Below, piece by piece: positions 1 through 10,877 of a DNA stretch of 64,000 bases; position 1 is the stretch's first letter; each line of letters begins with the position of its first letter. The notes beneath the pieces are model-generated. The model saw only the letters and a list, made by a program, of their open reading frames with translations. It ran no database searches and had not been told where the DNA came from. The stretch is from Prorocentrum cordatum (lineage: Eukaryota; Sar; Dinophyceae; Prorocentrales; Prorocentraceae): contig CAUYUJ010008114.1 of assembly GCA_963575745.1 (NCBI GenBank), forward strand, positions 145,672 to 209,671. The letters run 5' to 3'. Position numbers and translations under genes: made by a program.

Positions 1-59
1 GGAGGAGGAAGAGGGAGGAGGAGGAGACGAGGAGAAGGAGGCGGAGGAGGAGGAGGACG

Positions 60-190
60 GGTCGTCGTCGCGGTCTTCGTCGTCGTCGTCGCCTTCATCG
101 TCGTCGTCGTCGCCGTCGCCTTCATCGTCGTCGTCGTCGTCGTCGTCCTCGCCCTCGTCGTTTTCGTCTCCCTCGTCGCCCTCGCAGAGG
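60..190. repeat. (CGT)n-type trinucleotide tract, left arm A
   Basis: Nearly uninterrupted TCG/GTC triplets with occasional TCA and GCC. It is repeated at 35,470-35,600, and its inverted partner (GAC)n lies at 5,700-5,840. Confidence 0.9.
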
Positions 191-224
191 TCCAGCAAGA
201 CAGATTGAACACTATTTAAATTTC

Positions 225-400
225 CCGCCCAGACCGACCCGCCCGCCCGTTAGGGTCCGCCCGCCGGACCCGATCCGCCCGTTAGGACACGCGCGTGCCA
301 ACTCGATGATGTTTCCTACTTTAATGTCCCGCCCGCCCGACCCGACCCGTCCGTTACGGTCCACCCGCCGGTCCGGCACGCCCGTTGGGGCCCGCTCCTG
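225..400. repeat. GC-rich short tandem repeat (CCCGCCCGTTAGGGTCCG type)
   Basis: Degenerate repeats built from CCGCCCG, CCGACCCG and CCCGTTAGG around the AT-richer phrase CTTTAATGTCCCGCCCG. The inverted partner is at 5,495-5,670. The same pair is seen in copy B at 35,640-35,820 and 41,170-41,350. Confidence 0.85.
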
Positions 401-518
401 CTGCTCCTCGTCCTCCTGATCATCTTCCACTCTTCCTCCTCCTCCTCCTCCTCCTCCTTCTCCCCGTCCACCTCCTCCTCATCCTCCTTCCCCTCCTCCT
501 CATCCTCTCCATTCCCCC

Positions 519-612
<94 letters not shown>

Positions 613-1095
613 GCTGCTGTTCCTCCTCCCCATATTCCTCCTCTTTCTCTACCTCCCCCTCTTTTTCATCATCGCCATCATCATCATCATCATCCTCCTG
701 CTGCTCCTTACTTCTCCTCCTCATCCTCATTCTCCTCATCCTGCTGCTGCTGCATCCTTGTCCTGCTGCTTGTCCTCCTGCTCATCATCGTCATTGTAAT
801 CATATAGTTCTTCCTCATCATCCTCATCATCCTCCTCAATATCCTCCTCCTTCTCCGTCTCCTCATCCTCCTCATCATCTTCAGCCTCATTCTCTTGATT
901 CCCCTCCTTATCCACCCCTTCCTTATCCTCCTCCCCATCCTCCTCATCCTCCTCAACCCCCTCCTCCACCTCAACATCCTCCTCCTCGTCCTCCTGCTGC
1001 TTATCCTCATCCTCATTATGATTTTTGGTACCCTCCTCCTCCTCATCACCATCATCATCCTCATCCTCCTGCTGCTGCTGCTCCTCCCCCGCCTC
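401..1095. repeat. Pyrimidine-rich TCC/TCA/TCCTG tract with an expanded (CAT)n block
   Basis: Low-complexity TCC, TCA and CTG triplets. A pure (CAT)n run of about 33 units spans roughly 515-612; copy B has only about half that number (about 35,930-35,975) followed by non-repeat bases, so the run has changed length since duplication. The inverted partner is the purine tract at 4,810-5,490. Confidence 0.9.
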
Positions 1096-1104
1096 ATGCT
1101 CTGC

Positions 1105-1345
1105 AACTGACGCCAGACACCGGAGACACCAGGCGCCCGGACAGGGGCACCGAACACCAGACTCCGGACACAGGACAACGGACACCATACACCAGACACC
1201 GGACACCGGACGCCAGATGCCAGACGCCGGACGCTGGACGCCGGTCGCCGGACATTGGAAACAGGACACCGGACACCGGACGCCGGACGCCAGACGCCGG
1301 ACGCCGGACGCTGCCGGACGCTGGACGCCGGACACCGCAAGGATC
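1105..1345. repeat. Heptamer satellite (CCGGACR)n, left arm A
   Basis: Seven-base periodicity built on CCGGACA/CCGGACG with CCAGACG and CTGGACG variants. The same block is at 36,480-36,715, with inverted (TGTCCGG)n partners at 4,553-4,800 and 40,236-40,485. Confidence 0.88.
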
Positions 1346-1895
1346 GTGCATGCCTTCGTCGTCTCAGTCGTCGTCGCCCTCGTCGTCGTCGTCGTCGTCG
1401 GCGTCGTCGCCCTCGTCGTCGTCGTCGTCTCTTCATCGTCGTCTTTATCGTCTTTGTCGTCGTCGTCGCCCTCGTCGTCGTCGTCGCCCTCGTCGCCGTC
1501 GTCGCCCTGGTCGTCGTCGTCGTCGTTGTCGTCGTCTTCGTCGACGCAGTAGTAGTCGTCTTCGTCGTCGTCGCCGTCGTCTTCGTCATCGTCGTCGTTG
1601 TTGTCGCCTTCGTCGTCGTCGTCGTCTTCGTCGTCTTCTCCATCGAAGCAGTCGTCGTCGTCGCCCCCGTCGTCGTCGTCGTCGTGTTTATCGTCGTCGT
1701 CGTCGTCGCCCTCGTCGTCGTAATCGTAGTCGTCGTCGCTGCCGTCGTCGTCGTCGCCCTCGTCGTCGTCGTCGCCGTCGTCGTCTTTATCGTCGTCGTC
1801 ATCGTCTTCGTCGTCGTCGCGGCTGTCGTCGTCGTCGTCGCCCTCGTCGCCGCCATCGACCTCGACATCGTCATCGTTGTCGTCGCCTTCGCTCT
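1346..1895. repeat. (GTC)n trinucleotide tract, left arm A
   Basis: About 550 bp of GTC/CTC/GCC triplets. It reads as poly-Asp or poly-Val in different frames and has no other protein-like feature. Confidence 0.92.
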
Positions 1896-1904
1896 CCGGG
1901 GACC

Positions 1905-2412
1905 CACCCATAGGAGAAGTCCAGCTGGACTTGTCCTGTGGGCGGGGTGTTTGGCTCTCCGGGGACCCCCACCCATAGGAGAAGTCCAGCTGGACTTGTC
2001 CTATGGGTGGAGTGCTTGGCTCTCCGGCGACCCCCACCCATAGGAGAAGTCCAGCTGGACTTGTCCTATGGGTGGGGTGCTTGGCTCTCCGGCGACCCCC
2101 ACCAATAGGAGAAGTCCAGCTGGACTTGTCCTATGGGTGGGGTGCTTGGCTCTCCAGCGACCCCCACCCATAGGAGAAGTCCAGCTGGACTTGTCCTATG
2201 GGTGGTTTGCTTGGCTCTCCGGCGACCCCCGCCCATAGGAGAAGTCCAGCTGGACTTGTCCTATGTGTGGGGTGCTTGGCTCTCCGGCGACCCCCACCCA
2301 TAGGAGAAAGTCCAGCTGGACTTGTCCTATGGGTGGGGTGCTTGGCTCTCCGGCGGCGACCCCCACCCCCACCCATAGGAGAAGTCCAGCTGGACTTGTC
2401 CTATGGGTGGGG
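1905..2412. repeat. 65-bp satellite with internal 36-nt palindrome, left side of centre A (about 8 units)
   Basis: Each unit contains CCCATAGGAGAAGTCCAG followed by CTGGACTTGTCCTATGGG. This is an inverted repeat centred on a PvuII-type CAGCTG with one mismatched pair (G opposite G). Units are joined by a linker containing GTGCTTGGCTCTCCGGCG. On the other side of the centre the mismatch becomes C opposite C, as expected for an inverted array. Confidence 0.93.
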
Positions 2413-2665
2413 TGCTTTTCGCTCAGCGCTAAAAGCAAGCGAAATTTCTCCTATGGGGGAGGGGGGTCCCCAGACCCCCCCCCCCCCCATAGGAGAAGTC
2501 CAGCTGGGACTTCTCCTATGGGGGGGGGGGTCTGGGGACCCCCCCCCCCATAGGGATCGCCCTCACATATTGATTCCTTTATGTTAGGGCGATCCCCTAT
2601 GGGGGGGGGCCCCAGACCCCCCCCCCCATGGAGCAATTTCGCTTGCTTTTCGCCGCTGAGCGATC
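2413..2665. repeat. Centre of palindrome A
   Basis: Poly-G/poly-C stems (for example at 2,459-2,490 and 2,519-2,549) surround a short loop at about 2,551-2,597 reading GGGATCGCCCTCACATATTG onward to GGGCGATCCC. Flanking AT-richer phrases (2,416-2,451 and 2,632-2,668) are inverted copies of one another. This segment corresponds to copy B in reverse complement, not in direct orientation. Confidence 0.85.
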
Positions 2666-3672
2666 AAAGCACCCCACCATAGGAAAGTCCAGTGGACTTC
2701 TCCTATGGGTGGGGGTGGGGGTCGCCGGAGAGCCAAGCACCCCAGCCATAGGACAAGTCCAGCTGGACTTCTCCTATGGGTGGGGGTCGCCAGAGAGCCA
2801 AGCACCCCACACATAGGACAAGTCCAGCTGGACTTCTCCTATGGGTGGGGGTTGCCGGAGAGCCAAGCAAACCACCCATAGGACAAGTCCAGCTGGACTT
2901 CTCCTATGGGTGGGGGTCGCCGGAGAGCATAGGACAAGTCCAGGCGGGACTTCCCTATGGGTGGGGGTCACCGGAGAGCCAAGCACCCAACCATAGGACA
3001 AGCCCAGCTGGGACTGTGTCCTATGGGTGGGGGTCGCCGGAAGACGCCAAGCACCCTAACCCATAGGACAAGTCAAGCTGGAAGTCTCCTAATGGGTGGG
3101 GCTCGCCGGAGGAGCCAAGCACCCCAACCAGTTAGGACAAGTCCAGCGTTGGACTTCCCCCTATATCTTTCGGGGTTGCCGGAGAGCCAAGCACCCCACC
3201 CATAGGACAAGTCCAGCTGGACTTCTCCTATGGGTGGGGGTCCCCGGAGAGCCGAGCACCCCACCCAAGTCCAGCTAAAACTTCTCCTATGGGTGGGGGT
3301 CGCGGGAGAGCCAATACGATAAGTCCAGCTGGACTTCTCCTATGGGTGGGGGTCGCCGGAGAGCCAAGCACCCCACCCATAGGACAAGTCCAGGTGGACT
3401 TCTCCTATGGGTGCGGGTCGCCGGAAAGCCAAGCACCCCACCCATAGGACAAGTCCAGCTGCACTTCTCCTATGGGTGGGGCTCCCTGGAGAGCCGAGCA
3501 CCCCACCCATAGGACAAGTCCAGCTGGACTTCTCCTATGGGTGGGGGTCGCCGGAGAGCCAATAGGACAAGTCCAGCTGGACTTCTCCTATGGGTGGGGG
3601 TCGCTGGAGAGCCAAGCACACCACCCAAAGGACAAGTCCAGCTGGACTTCTCCTATGGGTGGGGGTCGCCGG
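2666..3672. repeat. 65-bp satellite, right side of centre A (about 15 units, some degenerate)
   Basis: Inverted version of the array at 1,905-2,412. Units read CCCATAGGACAAGTCCAG then CTGGACTTCTCCTATGGG, joined by GTCGCCGGAGAGCCAAGCAC. Several units between about 2,930 and 3,190 carry extra substitutions and indels. Confidence 0.92.
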
Positions 3673-3679
3673 AGAGAGA

Positions 3680-4410
3680 AAGCGACGACGACGACGACGA
3701 CGTCGAGGACGATGGCGGCGACGACGACGACGACGATGATGACAGCGGCGACGACGACAACAACAGCGGCGACGACAACGTCGCCGACGACGACGACGAC
3801 GAAGACGGCGACGACGAGGACGACGACGACGACGACGGCTTTGAAAGCGACGACGATGACGAGGGCGACGACGACGACAAGGACGACGAAGATTACAACG
3901 ACGACGACGACGACGAAGGCGACGAGAACGACGACGACGACGACGATGACGACGACGACGACGACGACGACGACGGCAGCGGCGGCGGCGACGACGACGA
4001 CTACGACTACGACGACGACGCCGACGACGACGACGACAACGCTGAGGGCGACGATGACGACTACGACGACGACGACGCCGCCGACGACGACGACCATGGC
4101 GACAACGACGACGAGGGCGACGAGGGCGAAGACGACGACGGCTTCGAAAGCGACGACGACGAGGACGACGAAGTCGACGACAACGACGTCGACGAAGACG
4201 ACGCCGACGACGACGAAGACGACTACTACTACGTCGACGAAGACGACGACGTCTACGATGACTACGCTGACGACGAGGGCGAGAAAGACGACGATGACGA
4301 CGACGACGAGGGCGACGACGACGACGAAAGCGACGGCGACGACTCGACGACGACGACGATGACTACGCTGACGACGAGGGCGACGGCGAGGGCGACGAGG
4401 ACGACAAAGA

Positions 4411-4441
<31 letters not shown>

Positions 4442-4545
4442 AAAGACGACAACGACGACGCGACGAGGCGACGTCGCTGACGACGACGACGACGAAGACG
4501 ACGATGGAGACGACGACTGCGACGACGAAAGTATGGACGATTCTT
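3680..4545. repeat. (GAC)n trinucleotide tract, right arm A
   Basis: About 870 bp of GAC/GGC/GAG triplets, the inverted partner of 1,346-1,895. The long Asp-rich and Val-rich open frames here follow from the triplet repeat. Confidence 0.92.
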
Positions 4546-4552
4546 GCGGTGC

Positions 4553-4800
4553 CCGGTGACACGTGTCCAGTGCCGGTGTCCGGTGTCCGGTGTCCGGCGT
4601 CTGGCGTCCAACATCCGGCGTCCGGTGTCCGATTTCCGGTGTCCGGTGTCTGGTGTCCGGTGTCTGGCCTCCGGCGTCTGGAGTCTGAAGTCTGGCATTT
4701 GGCGTCCGGTGTCTGGTGTCTGCGGGTGTCCGTTGTCCGGAGTCCGGTGTCCCGAGTCCGGAGTCCGGTCCCGTGTCCGGTGTCCAGTGTCTGGCTTCAG
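4553..4800. repeat. Heptamer satellite (TGTCCGG)n, right arm A
   Basis: Clear 7-bp periodicity: GTGTCCG, GCGTCTG, GCGTCCA and similar variants. It is the inverted partner of 1,105-1,345. Confidence 0.88.
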
Positions 4801-4804
4801 TTGC

Positions 4805-5490
4805 AGAGCATGAGGCCGGGGAGGAGGAGCAGCAGCAGCAGAAGGATGAGGATGATGATGGTGATGATGAGGAGGAGGAGGAGGAGGATAACGGATAACA
4901 GTAATCAGAATGAGGATGAGGGTAAGCAGCAGGAGGATGAGGGGGAGGAGGAGGCTGAGGTGGAGGAGGGGGTTGAGGAGGATGAGGAGGACGGGGGGAG
5001 GATGTGGAAGGGGTGGATAAGGAGGGGAATCAGGAGAATGAAAATGAAGATAATGAGGAGGATGAGAAGACGGAGAAGGATGAGGATGTTGAGGAGGATG
5101 ATAAGGATGATGAGGGGGAGCTATATGATTATAATGACGATGATGAGCAGGAGGAGGACAAGCAGCAGGACGAGGATGCAGCAGCAGCAGGATGGCAGCA
5201 TAAGGAGGATGAGGAGGGGGATCAGGATGAGGAGGGGAAGGAGCAGCAGGAGGATGATAATGATGGCGATGATGAAGAGAAGGGGGAGGTAGAGGATGTG
5301 GAGGATGATGAGGATGGGGAGGAGGAAGAACAGCAGCATAATGAGGACTATGATGATGAGGATGAGGGGGAATGAAGAGGATGAGGAGGGGGAGGAGGAG
5401 GAGGAGGAGGAGGTGGATGGGGAGAAGGAGGAGGAGGGGGAGGAGGAGGAGTGGGGGGATGATCAGGAGGATGAGGAGCAGCAGGAGCGG
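4805..5490. repeat. Purine-rich GGA/GAT/CAG tract, right arm A
   Basis: Low-complexity GAGGAGGATGAG-type triplets with AGCAGCAG islands, the inverted partner of 401-1,095. It reads as Glu/Asp-rich peptide and has no sign of a gene. Confidence 0.9.
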
Positions 5491-5494
5491 GCCC

Positions 5495-5670
5495 CAACGG
5501 GCGCGTCGGGTCGGGCGGGCGGACCCTAACGGGCGGGTCGGGTCGGGCGGGCGGGACATTAAAGTAGGAAGCATCATCGAGTTGGCACGCGCGTGCCCTA
5601 ACGGGCGGGTCGGGTCCGGCGGGCGGACCCTAACGGGCGGGCGGGGCGGGTCGGTCGGGGCGAGACATTA
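5495..5670. repeat. GC-rich short tandem repeat, right arm A
   Basis: Inverted partner of 225-400, built on CGGGCGGGTCGGGTC and CCCTAACGGGCGG. Confidence 0.85.
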
Positions 5671-5699
5671 AAATAGTGTTCAATATGTCTTGCTGGACC

Positions 5700-6241
5700 T
5701 CCGCGAGGGCGACGAGGGAGCGAAAACGACGAAGGCGTCGGCGACGACGACGACGACGATGAAGGCGACGACGACGACGACGATGAAGGCGACGACGACG
5801 ACGATGAAGGCGACGACGACGACGAAGACCGCGACGACGACCCGTCCTCCTCCTCCCTTTTCTTCCTCCTCCTCCTCCACTTTATCAGTCAGCAAAAGCA
5901 TAATATTCGCTATGATCATCAGCAGCGACATCACAATCATCGTAACAATCAACATCGTCATCGTCATCATCGTCATTACCATCACCATCATGGTCAACTT
6001 CATTGTCAACTTCGTCACCATCATAATCATATCACCGTCGCCGTCTGCATCGTCACGACCAACGTCACTATCAACATCGCAATCATCACCGTAGTCGTCA
6101 TCGACGCCAACATAAACATCACCATCAATGTCCGGGTCCGGTGTCCGGTGTCCGGTGCCCGCTGCTTGGTGTCCAGTGCCCGGTGTCCGGTGTCCAGTGT
6201 TCGATGTCCGGTGTCCAGCGCGCGAGAACCGTTCTATAGTG

Positions 6242-6303
<62 letters not shown>

Positions 6304-6346
6304 GCCATGACGACGACGACGGCCATGACGACGATGACGACGATGC
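5700..6346. repeat. Mixed triplet and heptamer repeats, right arm A
   Basis: The order is (GAC)n at 5,700-5,840, a CAT/CGT-rich stretch at 5,870-6,125, a short (TGTCCGG)n heptamer block at 6,128-6,225, and (GAC/GGC)n at 6,240-6,346. The same order is at 41,384-42,030 in copy B, and inverted at 34,700-35,600 in the left arm of copy B. Confidence 0.88.
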
Positions 6347-6351
6347 CCGTT

Positions 6352-6835
6352 TGAGGCCCCGGCAGCCGTTGTTGACCTCGCGAGGTCCTCTGGAGGCCTG
6401 GGCAGGTCACCGAATGTCGAACACAGGACGGTGACCTTGCGAGGCCCGTTGGAGGCCCAGGCAGGTCACCGAGGTCGGTGACCTCGCGAGGCCCGTTGAT
6501 GGCCCCAGCAAGTCACCGAGGTCGGTGGCCTTGCGAGGCCCGTGGAAGGCCCTGGCAGGTCACCGAGGTCGGTGACCTTGCGAGGCTCGTTGGACCCCCG
6601 GCAGGCCACCGCATATCGAACACAAGCCGGTGACCCTGCGAGGTTCGCTGGAGGCCCTGGCAGGTCACCGAGGTCGGTGACCTCGCGAGGCCCGTTGAAG
6701 GCCCCGGCAGGGTACCGAGGTCGGTGACTTTGCGAGGCTCTTTGGAGCTTCCGGCAGATCACCGAGTCTTAAACCCAGGCTGGTGACCTTGCAAAGCCCG
6801 CTGGAGGCCCGGGAAGGTCACCGAGGTGGGTGACC

Positions 6836-6867
<32 letters not shown>

Positions 6868-7238
6868 TTATTTTTTTTTATTTTTTTTTTTCTTTTTTTT
6901 TTATTTTTTTTTTTTTTTTCTATTTTTTTTTTTTTATTTTTCTCCCCCTCTGCTGGAACAGACTTAATTTAAAGGGGCCCTTTGAAGGCTCCGCATGTCA
7001 CCGAGACCTTGCGAGGTTCTTTGGACCCCCTGGCAGGCCACCGTATATCGAACACAGGCCGGTGACCTTGCATGGCCCGCTGGAGGCCCCAGCAGGTCAC
7101 CGAGGTCGGTGACCTCGCGAGGCCCGTTGATGGCCGCGGCAGCTCCCCGACGTCGGTGACCTCACGAGGCCTCTTGGAGGCTCTGGCAGGTCACCGATCA
7201 CCGAGGTCGCTGACCTTGCGAGGCCCGCTGGCCCCTAC
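6352..7238. repeat. 47-bp satellite array, right arm A
   Basis: Unit of about 47 bp containing two small palindromes, GTCACCGAGGTCGGTGAC and CCTCGCGAGG, linked by CCCGTTGGAGGCCCAGGCAG-like sequence. Direct copy at 42,039-42,785; inverted copy at 34,016-34,695. It is interrupted by the poly-T insertion at 6,829-6,970. Confidence 0.92.
6829..6970. other. Poly-C/poly-T insertion unique to copy A
   Basis: A run of C followed by about 105 bases of nearly pure T (with scattered A and C), then a short segment CTGCTGGAACAGACTTAATT. Copy B (42,511-42,530) and the inverted left-arm copy lack it. It could be a reverse-oriented poly(A) retro-insertion or a sequencing/assembly artefact. Confidence 0.8.
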
Positions 7239-7244
7239 AGTGGA

Positions 7245-8400
7245 AGCCAGAGGCATCCTCGCAACTCTGGGCTCAGAGATGCCGTGACCTGAGCAGGTCC
7301 AGCCCAAATCGCCTGAGACATCCTCGCAACTCTGGGCTCAGACATGCCGCGCGCGAGGTGATCCAGCCAATTTTGCCTCACACATTCTCGCCACTCTGGC
7401 CTCAGAGATGCCTGAACCTGAGGTGGCCTGGCCCGTTTCGCCTGAGACATCTTCCAACTCTGAGCTCCGATATGCTATGCGCCAGGTGGTCTTGCCAACT
7501 CCGCCCGAGATGGTGCGGCCGGGCTCGCCTGAGCATCCTCGCAACACTGGGCTCAGGCACGCCCTGGCTTGATGTGGTATGGCCCATTTCGCCTGAGATG
7601 TCCTCGCAACTCTGGGCTCAGATATGCCGCGCGCGAGGTGGTCTGGCCCATTTCGCCTGAGACACCCCTGCAATTCTGGGCTCAGACTCAGACACGCCGC
7701 GCACAAAGCGGACCGGCCATTCTCGCCCGAGACATCGTCGCGGCTCTGGGATTGGAGATGCTCTGACATGAATTGGTCCGGCCCGATTCGCTTGAAACAT
7801 CCTCGCAATTCCAATCTCAGATATGCCCTGACCTGAGGTGGTCCGGCCCAGCTCGCCTGGGACATTCTCGCAACTCTGGTCTTCGAGATGCCAGGAGCGA
7901 GGTGGTCCAGCCAGTTTCGCCTGAGGTATCCTCGCAACTCTTGGCTCCCAAGTGTCGCGGGCGCGGTGGTTTTGCCATTTTCGCCTGCGAGATCCTCGCA
8001 ACTCTGGGCTCCACCATGCCGCGCGCGATGTGGTCTGGCCAACTTTGCCTGAGACATCCTCGCAACTCTGGGCTGATATATGCTCTGACCTGAGGTGGTA
8101 TGGCCCGTTCCGCCCGAGACATTTTCGCAACTCCGGGCTCAGACGTGCCGCGCGCGAGGTTGGCTGACGCGCTTCGCCAGAGACTTCCTCGCAACACCAG
8201 GCTCAGATGCTGCTCGCGAGGTGGTCTGGCCAGATTCTCTGTGGCATCATTGCATTTCCAGGCTCAGAGATGCCCTGACTTTAGGTAGCCTGGCCTGTTT
8301 CTCCTGAGACATCCTCGCTACTTTGGGCTCTGAGATGTGGCCCGCTAGGTGACCCAGCCTGCTCGCCTGAGACGTCCTCGCAACTGGGTTCCCAGACGGG
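7245..8400 (-). repeat. 68-bp satellite array, inner block, right arm A
   Basis: About 17 units, period about 68 bp, with the core GACATCCTCGCAACTCTGGG followed by CTCAGAGATGCC and GCGCGAGGTGGTCTGGCCC. Taking GAGTTGCGAGGATGTCTCAG as forward, these units lie on the minus strand. The inner block pairs with the outer block 10,878-12,280 as arms of a nested palindrome. Confidence 0.92.
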
Positions 8401-9110
8401 GCCAGGACCAAACAACCAGTTTGATTACACTGCTGTTATCGCATCGTCCTCCAGGAGGGGATTCAAGCGCCCCTGGCCCGAGTGGGCAGTTAGCTGGCGC
8501 CGAGGCGAGAGCAGGACTTCTGTGTCATTTGGAAGGGCGTCTCAGGCGGGAGCGCTAGGCCGGAATAAATGTTGAAGAAATCTCCAACGAGAGGATAAAT
8601 ATGAAGGCAAGGAGGAGAACCCAGAGTACGATGAGGGGCGAGGAGAGACATGATGAGGAAGAGCATCAGGGGCACGACGACGAGAATGATGATAAAAAGG
8701 AGAAGGAGGAACAAAACGGCGAGAAGAGAGAGGAACGGCATGAGGAGGCGGAGGAAAGTGAGGACGATGAGGTTGCGTGGGCGGGTAGGCGGCAAGAAAC
8801 ATGATGATGAGGACGGCGACAACAACGACGACGACAGTGATCACGAGACGGGCGCATGCCAATCAGGAACAGGATGACGATGATTCGGAGGACTCGCGAA
8901 CAAGCTTTGAATCAACGTTGGATTTCACATTTCTGCTGGGGATGCTGGCCCCTGGCTATCACTTATTCATCATGTGTTGCTGCTCCGCGCCCTCCTCCTC
9001 CTTGTCCTGGTCCTCCTTCTGCTACTGCCCCTCTTCCATCCCCAATCCTCCCCCCGCTGCTCCTCCAACTCCTGCTCTTTTCTCACGTCTCACTCCCCGT
9101 CCTTCTCCTC
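8401..9110. repeat. Inner arm of nested palindrome, right arm A
   Basis: Includes a GC-rich phrase near 8,400-8,560 (GGCGCCGAGGCGAGAGCAGG) and a GAGGA-rich stretch. It is inverted and diverged at 10,140-10,870. Paired landmarks include CTGCTGGGGATGCTGG at 8,935 against CCAGCATCCCCAAC near 10,330. Confidence 0.82.
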
Positions 9111-10139
9111 ACTTATTGTTCCTCACTTTCTTCGATTGTCCAAGGAAGAAGTACAGAGGATCAGGGGGCATAAAAAGCACTGTGCATCAGAAGGCAGAGG
9201 CAGATAAACAGGAGGATGGATATGATAAAGATGATGGTAGTCGTCATCATGTGGATCTCACTGATGGCGACGATCCACCGATCATGGCGACTGCAATATA
9301 TGCCAGCGGCATCGGCGCTCACGGTGACGACGACAACGATTGGAATGACGGCTCACGATGTCGATTGCGAGGGTGACTGTGACGGTGGGCATGATGGCGA
9401 CGGTGATGATGACGATGACGACGACGACGATGACGATGATGTTGATGATGATGATGATGATGATTCTTATGGTGGTGTTGCCGATGATGATGCTGTCGTC
9501 GATGATGATGAAGAGGGTCCTGATGATGACGACGACGGCGACGACTACGGCGATGACGAATCGGGTGAACGGGCGGCCGCCCGCCGCGGCAGAAGCGAAC
9601 GGCCGGCCGAGGCCGCGGAAAACGCCCAAGATCCACACTGTGGCCTCTGCTGGAAGAAGGCCTGCGCTGCAGAGCTCTTCTCAGCAGGGGCACCCGGGTG
9701 CCTCTGCAGAGAGGGCGCGGGTCTGCCTGCGGGATCGTCGGCTGGGCTTGCTGAGACGACGCCCCCCAAATGGAGCTTGTCTCATCAGATCCAGACGACG
9801 ATCCCAGGGTCAGACCCACTTCCTCTCAGCAGGGGCACCCGGGTGCCCCTGCTGAGAAGACCCCTGCAGCGCAGGCCTCATCTCAGCACAGGCCGCCTTG
9901 TAGATCTTAGGCGTTCGCCGCACCACGTCCGCTGAGAACGCGTAGGACGTGGCGAACGCCTAAGACCCAAGGGGCAGGAAACGCGATCGGAAGCGAAACG
10001 CTTTTGGTGTTGGCTGTATCTTCTGCTGAGATACCGATGCCGATCATGGCCCGGTGCCGGTACCGATACCGGCATCGGTACCGGCATCGATATCGATACT
10101 GGTACCGTCAGGCGCAGCGCCTTTCTTAGCACCAACATC
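9111..10139. repeat. Spacer of nested palindrome, right arm A
   Basis: Contains a GAT/GAC tract (about 9,215-9,590); a perfect 34-bp palindrome at 9,824-9,857 whose half-site includes CTCAGCAGGGGCACCC, with a looser second copy near 9,680; a hairpin at 9,905-9,968 with stem TCTTAGGCGTTCGCC; and alternating GGTACCGATACCGGCATC hexamers at about 10,020-10,110. No gene is recognised. Confidence 0.78.
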
Positions 10140-10875
10140 AACACAGCCCTTGCGGGAATATGGAGGAAAAGGGGGGAGCGGGGAGGGAACATGAGGACGA
10201 GGAGGAGAGCCTGCAAGGAGGAGCAAGAGGGGTTGGGGGGGATATGGAGGAGGCAGCAGCAGGAGGACCAGGACAATGAGGAAGACGAGGCGGAGAAGCA
10301 GCACCAACAGACCGATTTATAGCCTCACTCCAGCATCCCCAACAACGATTTTGAGGCAGGATGGCTCCACATATTGCTGATTTGCCTGCGCCCTTGTCGC
10401 CATCACTGTCGTCGTCATTGCTGACATCGTCCTCATTGCCATACTTATTGCCCTCTCCCCCTCCCACGCATCCCTCCTGCTCTTTCTCCTCCCACTCCTT
10501 CTCCTCCCCCGACTCATTCCATTCCTCATTATCCTCGTCGTTATTATTCCCCCTTTTCTTCTTCTCCTCATTCTCGTCATCGTGCTCCTGCTGCTCTTCC
10601 CCTGGTTCTTCTCGCCCCTCGTACTCCTGGTTCTCCTCTTCACCCTCCAAGTTCTCCTCTCGCTGAAGATGTCAGCATGTACTAACTAAAGCATGGCGCC
10701 CCCCCGCCTGAGACTTCCTTCCACATGACTCAGAAATCATGCCCTCGCCTCGGCGCCGGCTAACTGTTCCCTCGGGGCAGGGGCGCCTGGGCCCCTCCTG
10801 GGGCACAATTCGGCATCAGCACGGTACTGTAACAGGTAGCTTGTGCCTGGCCCCGTCTGACTCCTCCCCCACCAC
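10140..10875. repeat. Outer arm of nested palindrome, right arm A
   Basis: Inverted, diverged partner of 8,401-9,110. A TCC/CTC-rich stretch at 10,400-10,660 is the complement of the GAGGA stretch in the inner arm. Confidence 0.82.
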
Positions 10876-10877
10876 CC

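Noticed and set aside
1105-1345. Telomeric repeat
   Set aside because: Seven-base period but sequence CCGGACR, internal, in several blocks and both orientations; no TTTAGGG array is present.
736-2037. Minus-strand Asp-rich open frame of over 400 codons (and similar poly-Asp, poly-His, poly-Glu, Ser/Arg frames in both palindromes)
   Set aside because: Every one is a translation of a triplet repeat tract; the frames exist on both strands and change with tract length between copies A and B.
7338-8130. Tandem protein-repeat genes in the 68-bp arrays (frames with SPELRGCLRRNG-type repeats)
   Set aside because: The period is not a multiple of three on average, frames shift between units, and equally long frames occur on the opposite strand.
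7245-8400. CRISPR-like array (regular repeats of about 68 bp)
   Set aside because: There are no unique spacers: the whole unit repeats and drifts, blocks occur in opposite orientations, there are no cas genes, and the genome looks eukaryotic.
9824-9857. Site-specific recombination site or origin at the CTCAGCAGGGGCACCC palindrome
   Set aside because: The palindrome is real and repeated in each arm, but nothing links it to a recombinase or replication; the copy B version carries a mismatch.
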